Part shown: piece by piece, positions 7,025 through 13,638 of the stretch | Position numbering within the stretch: position 1 is the stretch's first letter | Layout of the letters: every line of letters begins with the position of its first letter | Assembly (NCBI GenBank): GCA_004293505.1 | Contig: RDYY01000008.1 | Location: 1-14,040 of the forward strand | DNA length: 14,040 bases | Origin: Sphingobacteriia bacterium | Lineage (GTDB): Bacteria > Bacteroidota > Bacteroidia > Chitinophagales > Chitinophagaceae | Direction: 5' to 3' | Program-made: the position numbers and the translations under genes | Notes under the pieces: model-generated | Database searches by the model: none | What the model saw: the letters and a program-made list of their open reading frames with translations, nothing else | What the model was told of the DNA's origin: nothing

Positions 7025-8281
7025 CTAGTCCGCAATACCCGCCAATTCCAAGCTTTTCTTTTTTACTTGTACCAAGTCCAAATCATCAATGATGGGATCT
7101 GGTGTCAAGACCAATGAAGTTCCATTTTCTTGCCACCAATCTTCGTGCAACAAATGCGACACGTGTAGTACACCTACCAAATATTTTCGCTCGGCCTGGG
7201 CATGCCATTCTTCGATCCATTCAAAAGACTCCCGAGAAATGTTTTTCCAATCGGAAAAGCTCAAATAAACCCGCAAATAATAGTCTTGGCTCAGGGTATG
7301 GGGTTGGTGACGGTACAATTTTTTGTACTCGTACTTGTATTGGTAGCGCAGGGCCGATAAATCGCTCAAAACAGCTGAAGCAGTGGGAAAACTACCCGCC
7401 CCCTTGCCATAAAAAAACTGTTGGTCGGCAAAGCCGCTCTCAATCACTACACCGTTGTATTCGTTGCGCACAAAACGCAAGGGTTCTTGGGCACCAATCC
7501 ATTGGGGCAAAACAAAAGCCGCTACTTTCCCATTTTTTAGTTTTTTGGCCTGGGCCACCAATTTGATATCAAATCCTTTTTCCTTGGCAACGGCAGCATC
7601 ACTCCCTTGTATGTTTTGAATGCCGGTAAAGAGAATGCGACGGGGATGGGCCACTATCCCATAAGCGTGGTTGAGCAAAATGGACCATTTGTTTACGGCA
7701 TCCAAACCATTTACATCCAAGGTGGGATTGCTTTCGGCAAAACCCAGTTGTTGGGCTTGCAACAAAGCTTCCGGGAAACCAATTTGTTCCTCAAACATTT
7801 TGGTGAGGATGAAATTGGTAGACCCATTCACAATGGCTTTGATGGCATGCAACAAATCATTGTCGTAATACTCTTCTAGGTTGCGGACCACCGGTATGGA
7901 AGCGCAAGCGGCCGCTTCATACAAAAAAGACAGGCCTGTTTCTTGTTGCAAAGACAAGAGTTCGGGCAAGTGCTCTGCAATCATTTTTTTGGAAGCACTC
8001 ACCACGGCTTTGCCATTGCGCAAGGCAGTGGTAACAATGTGAAAGGCAGCTTCCGCGTCGTCTATGACTTCTACAATGGTATTGATCTCGGGGTTGTTGA
8101 GCAGTTCATTGGCATCGGTGGTAAAGAGGTCTGCAGGGGCATTGCGCTTTTTATTGGCTTGCCGAATGCAGCATTTGACAATGCTGGCTTCCAATGAAGG
8201 GGTTTGGGCCAATACCCGGTAAAGGCCTTCGCCCACTACACCAAATCCAAAGAGACCGATTTTGAGTTTTTTGTTTTCCAT
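7025..8281 (-). CDS. hom: Homoserine dehydrogenase
   Basis: This cytosolic enzyme of 418 residues makes homoserine from aspartate semialdehyde with NAD(P)H, the branch point to methionine and threonine. The nucleotide-binding loop GFGVVGEG lies at 12-19, Lys98/Lys99 in the ASKK segment, and NGSTNFIL at 152-159. The catalytic set is in FAESNPTLDVNGLDAVNK: Glu183, Asp189, Asp194 and Lys198. GKGAGSFPTASAV (292-304) is also typical. It has no aspartokinase fusion. Residues about 333-380 (DYYLRVYL onward) align in position with the ACT domain of monofunctional enzymes but lack the PGVLA ligand loop, so threonine feedback may be absent. The ATG at 8281 lies 46 nt inside the upstream PLP-enzyme gene, implying coupled translation. 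The SAM riboswitch upstream suggests a methionine-dedicated enzyme. Confidence 0.94.
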   Translation of the reverse strand: MENKKLKIGLFGFGVVGEGLYRVLAQTPSLEASIVKCCIRQANKKRNAPADLFTTDANELLNNPEINTIVEVIDDAEAAFHIVTTALRNGKAVVSASKKMIAEHLPELLSLQQETGLSFLYEAAACASIPVVRNLEEYYDNDLLHAIKAIVNGSTNFILTKMFEEQIGFPEALLQAQQLGFAESNPTLDVNGLDAVNKWSILLNHAYGIVAHPRRILFTGIQNIQGSDAAVAKEKGFDIKLVAQAKKLKNGKVAAFVLPQWIGAQEPLRFVRNEYNGVVIESGFADQQFFYGKGAGSFPTASAVLSDLSALRYQYKYEYKKLYRHQPHTLSQDYYLRVYLSFSDWKNISRESFEWIEEWHAQAERKYLVGVLHVSHLLHEDWWQENGTSLVLTPDPIIDDLDLVQVKKKSLELAGIAD

Positions 8282-9441
8282 GTGTTCAAGTCAATATATG
8301 ATGTTTGTGAAAGTGCGTTGTCAAGGTCTTGGATCAAGTCTGTAGCGTCTTCTAAACCAATGGAGAGTCGCAACAGCCCATCACTGACCCCATGGGCTTG
8401 GCGTACCGCTGCTGGCATAGAAGCATGTGTCATGCGAGCAGGATGGGCCACCAAACTTTTGATGCCACCCAGGCTTTCAGCCAATTGAAAGAGCTGCAGT
8501 TTTTGCAAGAGGGCATCCACTGCCGTGGTATGGTCTTCTTTGAGCCGAAAACTCACCATGCCCCCAAATCCCTTGCTTTGGGCTTTGGCTATATCGTGAC
8601 CGGGGTGATGGGGCAGGCCTGGATAAAAGCATTGATCAACTGCAGGGTGCTCAGACAAATACTCGGCCACCCGTTGCGCGCTGTTCCCATGTTGTTGCAT
8701 GCGCAAGTGCAACGTTTCAATGCCGCGAATGACCAGCCAACTGTCAAAAGGTCCCAAAATGGCGCCCCCAGCATTTTGGTAAAATTTAATCTCCGCGCCC
8801 AATTCCGCATCGCGGGTCACCACCAGACCGGCAATCAAATCCGAATGGCCTCCCAAATACTTAGTGGCACTGTGGATCACCAAGTCAGCTCCCAACGAAA
8901 GAGGCTCTTGTAGTGCCGGTGTAGCAAAAGTATTGTCCACACACAATCGGCAGGAGTGGGCCTTTGCAATGCTTGCAACGGCCCGGATATCTGTGATTTT
9001 CAGAGTAGGATTGGTGGGGGTTTCGATCCAGATCAATTTCGTGGAGGGGGTAATGGCAGCTGCCAAAGCCTCGGTATCACTGCAATTGACATAATGAACT
9101 TTGATGCCAAATTTTTCATACACTTTTGAAAACAGTCGGTAAGCTCCGCCATAGATGTCGTCTACGGCAACAATTTCATCCCCCGATTTCAAGGTCTTTA
9201 ATACGGCATCGATGGCCGCTAAGCCACTGGCAAATGCAATACCGGTTTGTCCTTTTTCTAAGTGGGCGACCAAAGACTCCAGGGTTGCCCGGGTAGGGTT
9301 ATTGGTGCGGGAATAGTCATAGCCCTGGTTAACCCCTGGTGCAGATTGTACAAAGGTGGAAGTTTGGTAAATGGGCACCGAGATGGCGCCCGTCAGTGGA
9401 TCGCTGGGGATCTGGTGAATGAGTGATGTGGTTGCTTGCAT
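8236..9441 (-). CDS. Trans-sulfuration PLP enzyme, cystathionine gamma-synthase/lyase type
   Basis: This cytosolic enzyme of 401 residues belongs to the Cys/Met-metabolism PLP family. The cofactor-binding Lys194 is in SATKYLGGHSD. Other landmarks are YSRTNNPTR (43-51, phosphate contacts from the neighbouring subunit), ASGLAAI (71-77), Tyr97, Asp169 (CVDNTFATP), ESLGGIKSLVAHPARMTHA (322-340) and LLRLSIGLED (356-365). Sequence alone does not separate cystathionine gamma-synthase (MetB) from beta-lyase (MetC) or gamma-lyase. The SAM-I riboswitch upstream and the homoserine dehydrogenase downstream favour methionine synthesis and hence MetB or MetC. About 20 extra residues after DLDNAL run into the start of hom. 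The ATG at 9441 lies 31 nt beyond the leader's terminator T-run. Confidence 0.93.
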   Translation of the reverse strand: MQATTSLIHQIPSDPLTGAISVPIYQTSTFVQSAPGVNQGYDYSRTNNPTRATLESLVAHLEKGQTGIAFASGLAAIDAVLKTLKSGDEIVAVDDIYGGAYRLFSKVYEKFGIKVHYVNCSDTEALAAAITPSTKLIWIETPTNPTLKITDIRAVASIAKAHSCRLCVDNTFATPALQEPLSLGADLVIHSATKYLGGHSDLIAGLVVTRDAELGAEIKFYQNAGGAILGPFDSWLVIRGIETLHLRMQQHGNSAQRVAEYLSEHPAVDQCFYPGLPHHPGHDIAKAQSKGFGGMVSFRLKEDHTTAVDALLQKLQLFQLAESLGGIKSLVAHPARMTHASMPAAVRQAHGVSDGLLRLSIGLEDATDLIQDLDNALSQTSYIDLNTWKTKNSKSVSLDLV

Positions 9442-9471
9442 AATCTATGTTTTGCCCCGATCACTTACCGC

Positions 9472-9504
9472 AAAAAAAAAGCCCGTCAGACAAGTCAGAC
9501 GGGC
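9472..9504 (-). terminator. Riboswitch-controlled intrinsic terminator
   Basis: On the - strand GCCCGTC (9504-9498) pairs with GACGGGC (9487-9481). The stem extends through one T-T mismatch to GA/TC around a short loop and is followed by nine T (9480-9472). The 5' arm overlaps the sequence that pairs with the riboswitch P1 strand, so this terminator and the antiterminator exclude each other. It ends 31 nt before the start codon of the PLP enzyme. Confidence 0.92.
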
Positions 9505-9535
9505 CAAGATTTTTTGTTGAAATGGCGTTGCGCTG

Positions 9536-9643
9536 ACTTATCTTCTCCCTTTTGGGTTGGAATTGGCACCTTCATACACCTGCGACAGTATATGGGTTGC
9601 CAAGGCTTCACAGGGCCATGACCCTCCGCCTTTCTGGATAAGT
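9536..9643 (-). ncRNA. SAM-I (S-box) riboswitch aptamer
   Basis: Read on the - strand, this 108-nt element carries the S-box core. P1 is ACTTATC (9643-9637) with GATAAGT (9542-9536). It then contains GGCGGAGGGTCATGGCCC, TGAAGCC and GGCAACC; P3 CATATAC/GTGTATG with a TGTCGCAG loop; the conserved GGTGCCAATTCC; and P4 CCC-AAAA-GGG followed by GAGAAGATAAG. SAM binding stabilises P1. The P1 3' strand can otherwise pair with the 5' part of the downstream terminator (GATAAGTCAG, 9542-9533, with CTGACTTGTC, 9498-9489; 10 pairs including one G-U). High SAM should therefore terminate transcription, and low SAM permit it. The switch serves the trans-sulfuration enzyme and hom. Confidence 0.96.
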
Positions 9644-9660
9644 ATATCGAAGAACTGGTG

Positions 9661-9691
9661 CAAAGATAGGAGGGGAATTGACACCACCAAA
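9661..9691 (-). promoter_or_regulatory. Promoter of the SAM-riboswitch methionine operon
   Basis: On the - strand TTTG (9691-9688), exactly 19 nt, then TATCTTTG (9668-9661) match the Bacteroidota primary-sigma consensus TTTG-N19-TAnnTTTG perfectly. The expected start point, about 9654-9657, is around 10-15 nt before the first P1 base of the riboswitch, as it should be for an attenuated leader. Confidence 0.88.
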
Positions 9692-9769
9692 TATTTAGTC
9701 CATAATTTTTATAGACTAATAAAATTTCTCCAACATTTTCCCTCCACCCTTGTTCTTATCTTTAATCCC

Positions 9770-12622
9770 ATGGCCAAAAAAATTGCTCCCACCCCAGCGG
9801 CAGACCACATTGAAGTATTTGGTGCCCGTGAACACAATCTCCGCAACTTAGACATTAAATTGCCCAAGCAAAAATTGGTGGTTTTCACGGGTGTCAGTGG
9901 CAGCGGAAAGTCTTCTCTGGCTTTTGATACCTTGTACAACGAAGGCCAACGCCGCTACATGGAAAGTTTTTCGGCCTATGCGCGCCAATTCATGGGTGAC
10001 ATGGAAAGACCCGATGTAGACAAAATCACAGGACTTTCGCCTGTTATTTCAATTGAACAAAAAACCACCAACAAGAACCCCCGTTCAACCGTTGGCACGG
10101 TTACAGAAGTCTATGATTTTTTGCGATTGCTTTTTGCCCGCATAGGAGAAGCCTATAGTTATACCACGGGTAAAAAAATGGTGCAATTCAGTGAAGAAGA
10201 AATGTTGTCCCACATCTTTACCCATTTTGCCGAGAAAAAAGTAACCCTCTTGGCGCCCATGGTCCGGGGCCGCAAAGGACATTACCGGGAATTGTTTGAA
10301 GACTTGCGCAAGAAAGGATTTTTAAAAGTGCGCATTGATGGTGAGATCACTGACCTGCATCCCAAATTACAAGTTGACCGTTACAAAATCCACGACATTG
10401 AATTGGTGGTCGATCGCTTGCCGGTCACTTCAGACATGCGGGTACGCTTCAGCCAAAGTCTTCAACAAACTTTGAAATTGGGCAAGGACCTTTTGTTTCT
10501 TTTGGTGGACAAAGAAGAACAGGTGCACCCCTTTTCCAAGCAATTGATGTGTTTGGACACGGGCATCAGTTATGAAATTCCTTCGCCCAACGCCTTTTCT
10601 TTTAATTCACCCTATGGCGCTTGTCCATCTTGCAAAGGATTGGGAAATGTGTATGCTGTTGATGTGCAAGCCGTGGTGCCCGATCCGCAGTTGTCTGTAA
10701 AAGAAGGAGCGCTGGCACCCTTAGGAGAGGCCCGAGAAGCCCACATGTACCGCATGGTAGAAGCCATGTGTCGCAAAAACAAAATTCCAGTAGACAAAGC
10801 ATTTGCTCAGCTCTCGCCTGCCCAACAAAACATGTTGCTTTATGGGGGAACAGAGGCCGTTTCCTTGCAAGTAGAAGCCAGTGATGAAAGCGGTAGTGGT
10901 TCTTTGTACGAAGGCATATTTGAAGGCGTGGTTCCCTTGCTCAAGCGTTGGTTCAGTTCAGTCAACAACGAAGGCATCCGAGAATGGGTAGAAAAATTCA
11001 TGGAATTGAAAACCTGTCCAGATTGCCATGGCGAGCGCCTGCGGTTGGAGAGCCGTTGGTTCAAGATTGACCAGCAAAACATTGCCCAACTCAGCCAACT
11101 CAATTTGATTAAGCTACACCAATGGTTTGATGGCATTGAAAAAAGATTGAGCAAAAAACAAAACCTGATTGCCAAAGACATCATCAAAGAAATCAGGGAG
11201 CGCTTACAATTTTTGTTGGATGTGGGATTGACCTATTTGTCTTTGAACCGTCCTACCCGCAGCCTCAGTGGGGGCGAGTCGCAGCGGATTCGTTTGGCCA
11301 CCCAAATTGGTTCTCAGTTGCAGGGCATAACTTATATCTTGGACGAACCCAGCATTGGCCTGCACCAAAGAGACAACCAACAATTGATCAAAGCCTTGCA
11401 AAACCTGCGCGACATTGGCAACACGGTTTTGGTGGTAGAGCACGACAAAGACATCATGTTGGCGGCAGATTATTTGGTGGACATTGGCCCTGGTGCAGGT
11501 AAAAACGGCGGCCAAATTGTGGCCGCAGGTACCCCGCAAGAAGTCTTGCGTTCTACTTCAGACACCGCCCAATATTTGAATGGGCAAAAAGCCATTCAAG
11601 TACCCAGCGAAAGGCGAAAAGGAAATGGATTGGCCTTGGTGTTGAAAGGGGCAACCGGCCACAACCTGCACCAGGTAACGGTTTCCTTTCCTTTGGGAAA
11701 ACTGATTGTGGTGAGCGGGGTCAGTGGGAGTGGAAAATCAACCCTCATCAATGAAACCCTGTATCCCTTGCTGTCGCAACATTGTTACAACAGCAAACAA
11801 AACCCCATGCCTTTTCAGTCCATCAAAGGATTGGAAGCCATTGACAAAGTCATTGAAATTGACCAATCGCCCATTGGCCGAACGCCCCGCAGCAATCCAG
11901 CTACCTACTGCGGTTTTTTTGCCGACATCAGGACCTTGTTTGCCGCCGTACCTGAAGCCAAAATCAGGGGCTATGCGGCAGGCCGTTTTTCCTTCAACGT
12001 AAAAGGAGGTCGGTGCGAAGGATGTGAAGGGGGAGGACAAAGGGTGATTGAAATGAATTTCTTGCCCGATGTATATGTCAACTGCGAAAAATGCAATGGC
12101 AAGCGCTACAACAGAGAAACCCTTGAGATCCGTTACAAAGGCAAATCCATTGCCGATGTGTTGAACATGACCGTAGAAGAAGCTGTGGCTTTTTTTCAAC
12201 CCATTCCTTCTCTTTTTCGGAAAATAAAAGTCTTACAAGAAGTGGGCCTGGGCTACATCACATTGGGTCAAAGCGCTGTTACCTTGAGTGGGGGTGAGGC
12301 GCAACGCGTTAAATTGGCCACAGAATTGGGCAAAAAAGACACGGGCAAAACCTTTTACATTTTGGACGAACCCACCACAGGCTTGCATTTTCAAGACATC
12401 CAACATTTGCTGGAAGTCTTGGGTAAATTGGTGGACCGGGGCAATACGGTCTTGGTGATTGAACACAACCTGGACGTGGTTAAAATGGCCGACCACATTA
12501 TTGATCTGGGACCCGAAGGGGGAGACGGAGGAGGACAAATTTTGTTTGAAGGAACACCAGAACAAATGGTCAAAACACACAAAGGACACACGGCACAGTT
12601 CTTGCGCTTAGAAATGCGTTAA
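9770..12622 (+). CDS. uvrA: Excinuclease ABC subunit A
   Basis: This is the damage-sensing ATPase of nucleotide excision repair, which loads UvrB onto lesions. It has 950 residues, normal for UvrA. The tandem ABC layout is complete: Walker A GVSGSGKSS (41-49), signature LSGGESQ (499-505) and Walker B YILDEPS (522-528) for the first unit; GVSGSGKST (650-658), LSGGEAQ (839-845) and YILDEPT (863-869) for the second. The DNA-binding zinc module of the second unit is intact: Cys749, Cys752, Cys772 and Cys775. In the first unit only Cys285/Cys288 (GACPSC) remain as a pair; the partner CxxC is reduced to a single Cys261 (MCLDTG). The frame stays open 71 codons upstream through the antisense of the riboswitch, which is not coding; MAKKIAP at 9770 is the natural start. 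The next gene begins 8 nt after the stop. Confidence 0.97.
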   Translation: MAKKIAPTPAADHIEVFGAREHNLRNLDIKLPKQKLVVFTGVSGSGKSSLAFDTLYNEGQRRYMESFSAYARQFMGDMERPDVDKITGLSPVISIEQKTTNKNPRSTVGTVTEVYDFLRLLFARIGEAYSYTTGKKMVQFSEEEMLSHIFTHFAEKKVTLLAPMVRGRKGHYRELFEDLRKKGFLKVRIDGEITDLHPKLQVDRYKIHDIELVVDRLPVTSDMRVRFSQSLQQTLKLGKDLLFLLVDKEEQVHPFSKQLMCLDTGISYEIPSPNAFSFNSPYGACPSCKGLGNVYAVDVQAVVPDPQLSVKEGALAPLGEAREAHMYRMVEAMCRKNKIPVDKAFAQLSPAQQNMLLYGGTEAVSLQVEASDESGSGSLYEGIFEGVVPLLKRWFSSVNNEGIREWVEKFMELKTCPDCHGERLRLESRWFKIDQQNIAQLSQLNLIKLHQWFDGIEKRLSKKQNLIAKDIIKEIRERLQFLLDVGLTYLSLNRPTRSLSGGESQRIRLATQIGSQLQGITYILDEPSIGLHQRDNQQLIKALQNLRDIGNTVLVVEHDKDIMLAADYLVDIGPGAGKNGGQIVAAGTPQEVLRSTSDTAQYLNGQKAIQVPSERRKGNGLALVLKGATGHNLHQVTVSFPLGKLIVVSGVSGSGKSTLINETLYPLLSQHCYNSKQNPMPFQSIKGLEAIDKVIEIDQSPIGRTPRSNPATYCGFFADIRTLFAAVPEAKIRGYAAGRFSFNVKGGRCEGCEGGGQRVIEMNFLPDVYVNCEKCNGKRYNRETLEIRYKGKSIADVLNMTVEEAVAFFQPIPSLFRKIKVLQEVGLGYITLGQSAVTLSGGEAQRVKLATELGKKDTGKTFYILDEPTTGLHFQDIQHLLEVLGKLVDRGNTVLVIEHNLDVVKMADHIIDLGPEGGDGGGQILFEGTPEQMVKTHKGHTAQFLRLEMR

Positions 12623-12630
12623 CTTTAAGC

Positions 12631-13122
12631 ATGGATTTGAACGATTTAAATTTTTTGCCCGAGTGGGACGAGAGCCGCTACAAACTGGGTCCTGATGACG
12701 CAGCAGAAGAATGGCGCAAAGGACCTGCCCGTGCCATCGCCAAAGCCATGTACAAACAATGGCGAGAAGTTTTTGGCTTGGTGATTGCTTTTGCTGAAAA
12801 CCTGGCCGATGATGGCGAAGAATCCCATCCCGCTTCCACCAAAGCTTTGATCTATGAAAACGTCATGATTGTGGCACCCAAAATCATTGGCGCCATCAGC
12901 ATGGACCTTTATGTGTTGAAGATGGAGAATGCCGCCCATATCCGCGCCAATTGTAAGCAAATGATGGAACAGATTGGCTTTGCTGTTTTAATGGGTTGGG
13001 CCGATGAAGACCACAAAAATGTCATCGAAGAAGGCCTACAAAAATTCAGGGAATTGTTTCGCCAATGGGTCTCAACCTTTCAAAAAGATGGGTACGAAGA
13101 CGATTGGGGTTTGTTCCTTTGA
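12631..13122 (+). CDS. Conserved-looking soluble protein of unknown function
   Basis: This 163-residue protein matches no family I recognise. It has no signal peptide and no membrane helix. It is acidic and probably mainly helical, with the hydrophobic/amphipathic stretch YENVMIVAPKIIGAISMDLYV around 93-113 and Trp/Phe-rich ends (LNFLPEWDE at 6-14; DWGLFL at the C-terminus). It starts 8 nt after the uvrA stop, so it is very likely cotranscribed with uvrA, but this does not by itself tie it to DNA repair. The reading frame is long, uses codons like its neighbours and stops exactly where the convergent gene stops, which supports a real gene. Confidence 0.82.
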   Translation: MDLNDLNFLPEWDESRYKLGPDDAAEEWRKGPARAIAKAMYKQWREVFGLVIAFAENLADDGEESHPASTKALIYENVMIVAPKIIGAISMDLYVLKMENAAHIRANCKQMMEQIGFAVLMGWADEDHKNVIEEGLQKFRELFRQWVSTFQKDGYEDDWGLFL

Positions 13123-13590
13123 TCAGAGCGGAATGTTTTTGTTCTGTGGTTTCCAATACAGGTAATAAAAAGCCAGTACCAAAATACCTGCCGTAAAGGG
13201 GATCAAAGCCAAGTGTTTGTACTCCATGGCGCCCCAAACGCTTAAGTGATCAAAGTGAAAAAACTCGCTGATCATCCAAAATGAGTTGGCCCCAATCCAA
13301 AGGGTGATGGCCAAATTGTGGCAAAGTTCCGAAACATATTTGCGGGTGCGGTAGGCAATCACAATAGAAATGACCAGGGTGGGTACAATCATGATGGTCC
13401 CCAACCACTCAAAGCCCATGCACCAAGCCACGTCTTTGAACAACCAAAAAACAATGTGAAGGTTTTCCATCTTGCGATACGCCAACGGAATAGAATATTC
13501 TTCCGTGTTCTCGTCTGCAGTCAATACCCGCAGGTGGTGTAAAGGGCTGGCCGTTTTATGGGCTTTGGCGACCGATGGAGGTTTTCCCAT
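13123..13590 (-). CDS. Small multi-pass membrane protein of unknown function
   Basis: From the ATG at 13590 the product has 155 residues. A polar N-terminus of about 40 residues is followed by four hydrophobic segments: LHIVFWLFKDVAWCMGFEWL, IMIVPTLVISIVIAY, LAITLWIGANSFWMI and LALIPFTAGILVLAFYYLYW. It has many aromatic residues and the short motif SEFFHFD. I recognise no named family, although the pattern is that of hypothetical membrane proteins common in Bacteroidota. The start is uncertain: the frame is open to a TTG at 13635 (170 residues), and an ATG at 13470 (MENLHIV) would leave 115. Another ATG at 13639, overlapping the upstream stop as TAATG, is in a different frame and would need a one-base shift. 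It is probably cotranscribed with the FAD oxidoreductase upstream of it. Confidence 0.72.
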   Translation of the reverse strand: MGKPPSVAKAHKTASPLHHLRVLTADENTEEYSIPLAYRKMENLHIVFWLFKDVAWCMGFEWLGTIMIVPTLVISIVIAYRTRKYVSELCHNLAITLWIGANSFWMISEFFHFDHLSVWGAMEYKHLALIPFTAGILVLAFYYLYWKPQNKNIPL

Positions 13591-13638
13591 TCTTTTGATT
13601 TGGTGATGGACAAAGGGCAAAAATAGTTTTTTCAACCA

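Larger units (their letters stand above)
9442..9769. other. Divergent regulatory gap between the methionine operon and uvrA
   Basis: This 328-nt stretch has no supported gene. Most of it is the - strand leader described separately (promoter, riboswitch, terminator). The AT-rich remainder, about 9691-9769, contains an inverted repeat TTAGTC (9695-9700) / GACTAA (9714-9719) of unknown role. It must also hold the uvrA promoter on the + strand. The only candidate seen is TATCTTTA at 9757-9764, without a convincing -33 partner and very close to the ATG. Confidence 0.7.

Noticed and set aside
9557..9769. 71-residue N-terminal extension of UvrA
   Set aside because: This stretch is the complement of the SAM riboswitch and promoter; UvrA homologues start near MAKK.
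9757..9772. TATCTTTA just before uvrA as a -7 element giving a leaderless mRNA
   Set aside because: There is no TTTG at the right spacing upstream (CATT at 19 nt, TTTT at 17), so the promoter is not convincing.
13627..13633. AAAAAAC as a programmed -1 slippery heptamer
   Set aside because: The codon phase is wrong for -1 slippage; joining the frames would need a +1 shift or loss of one A.
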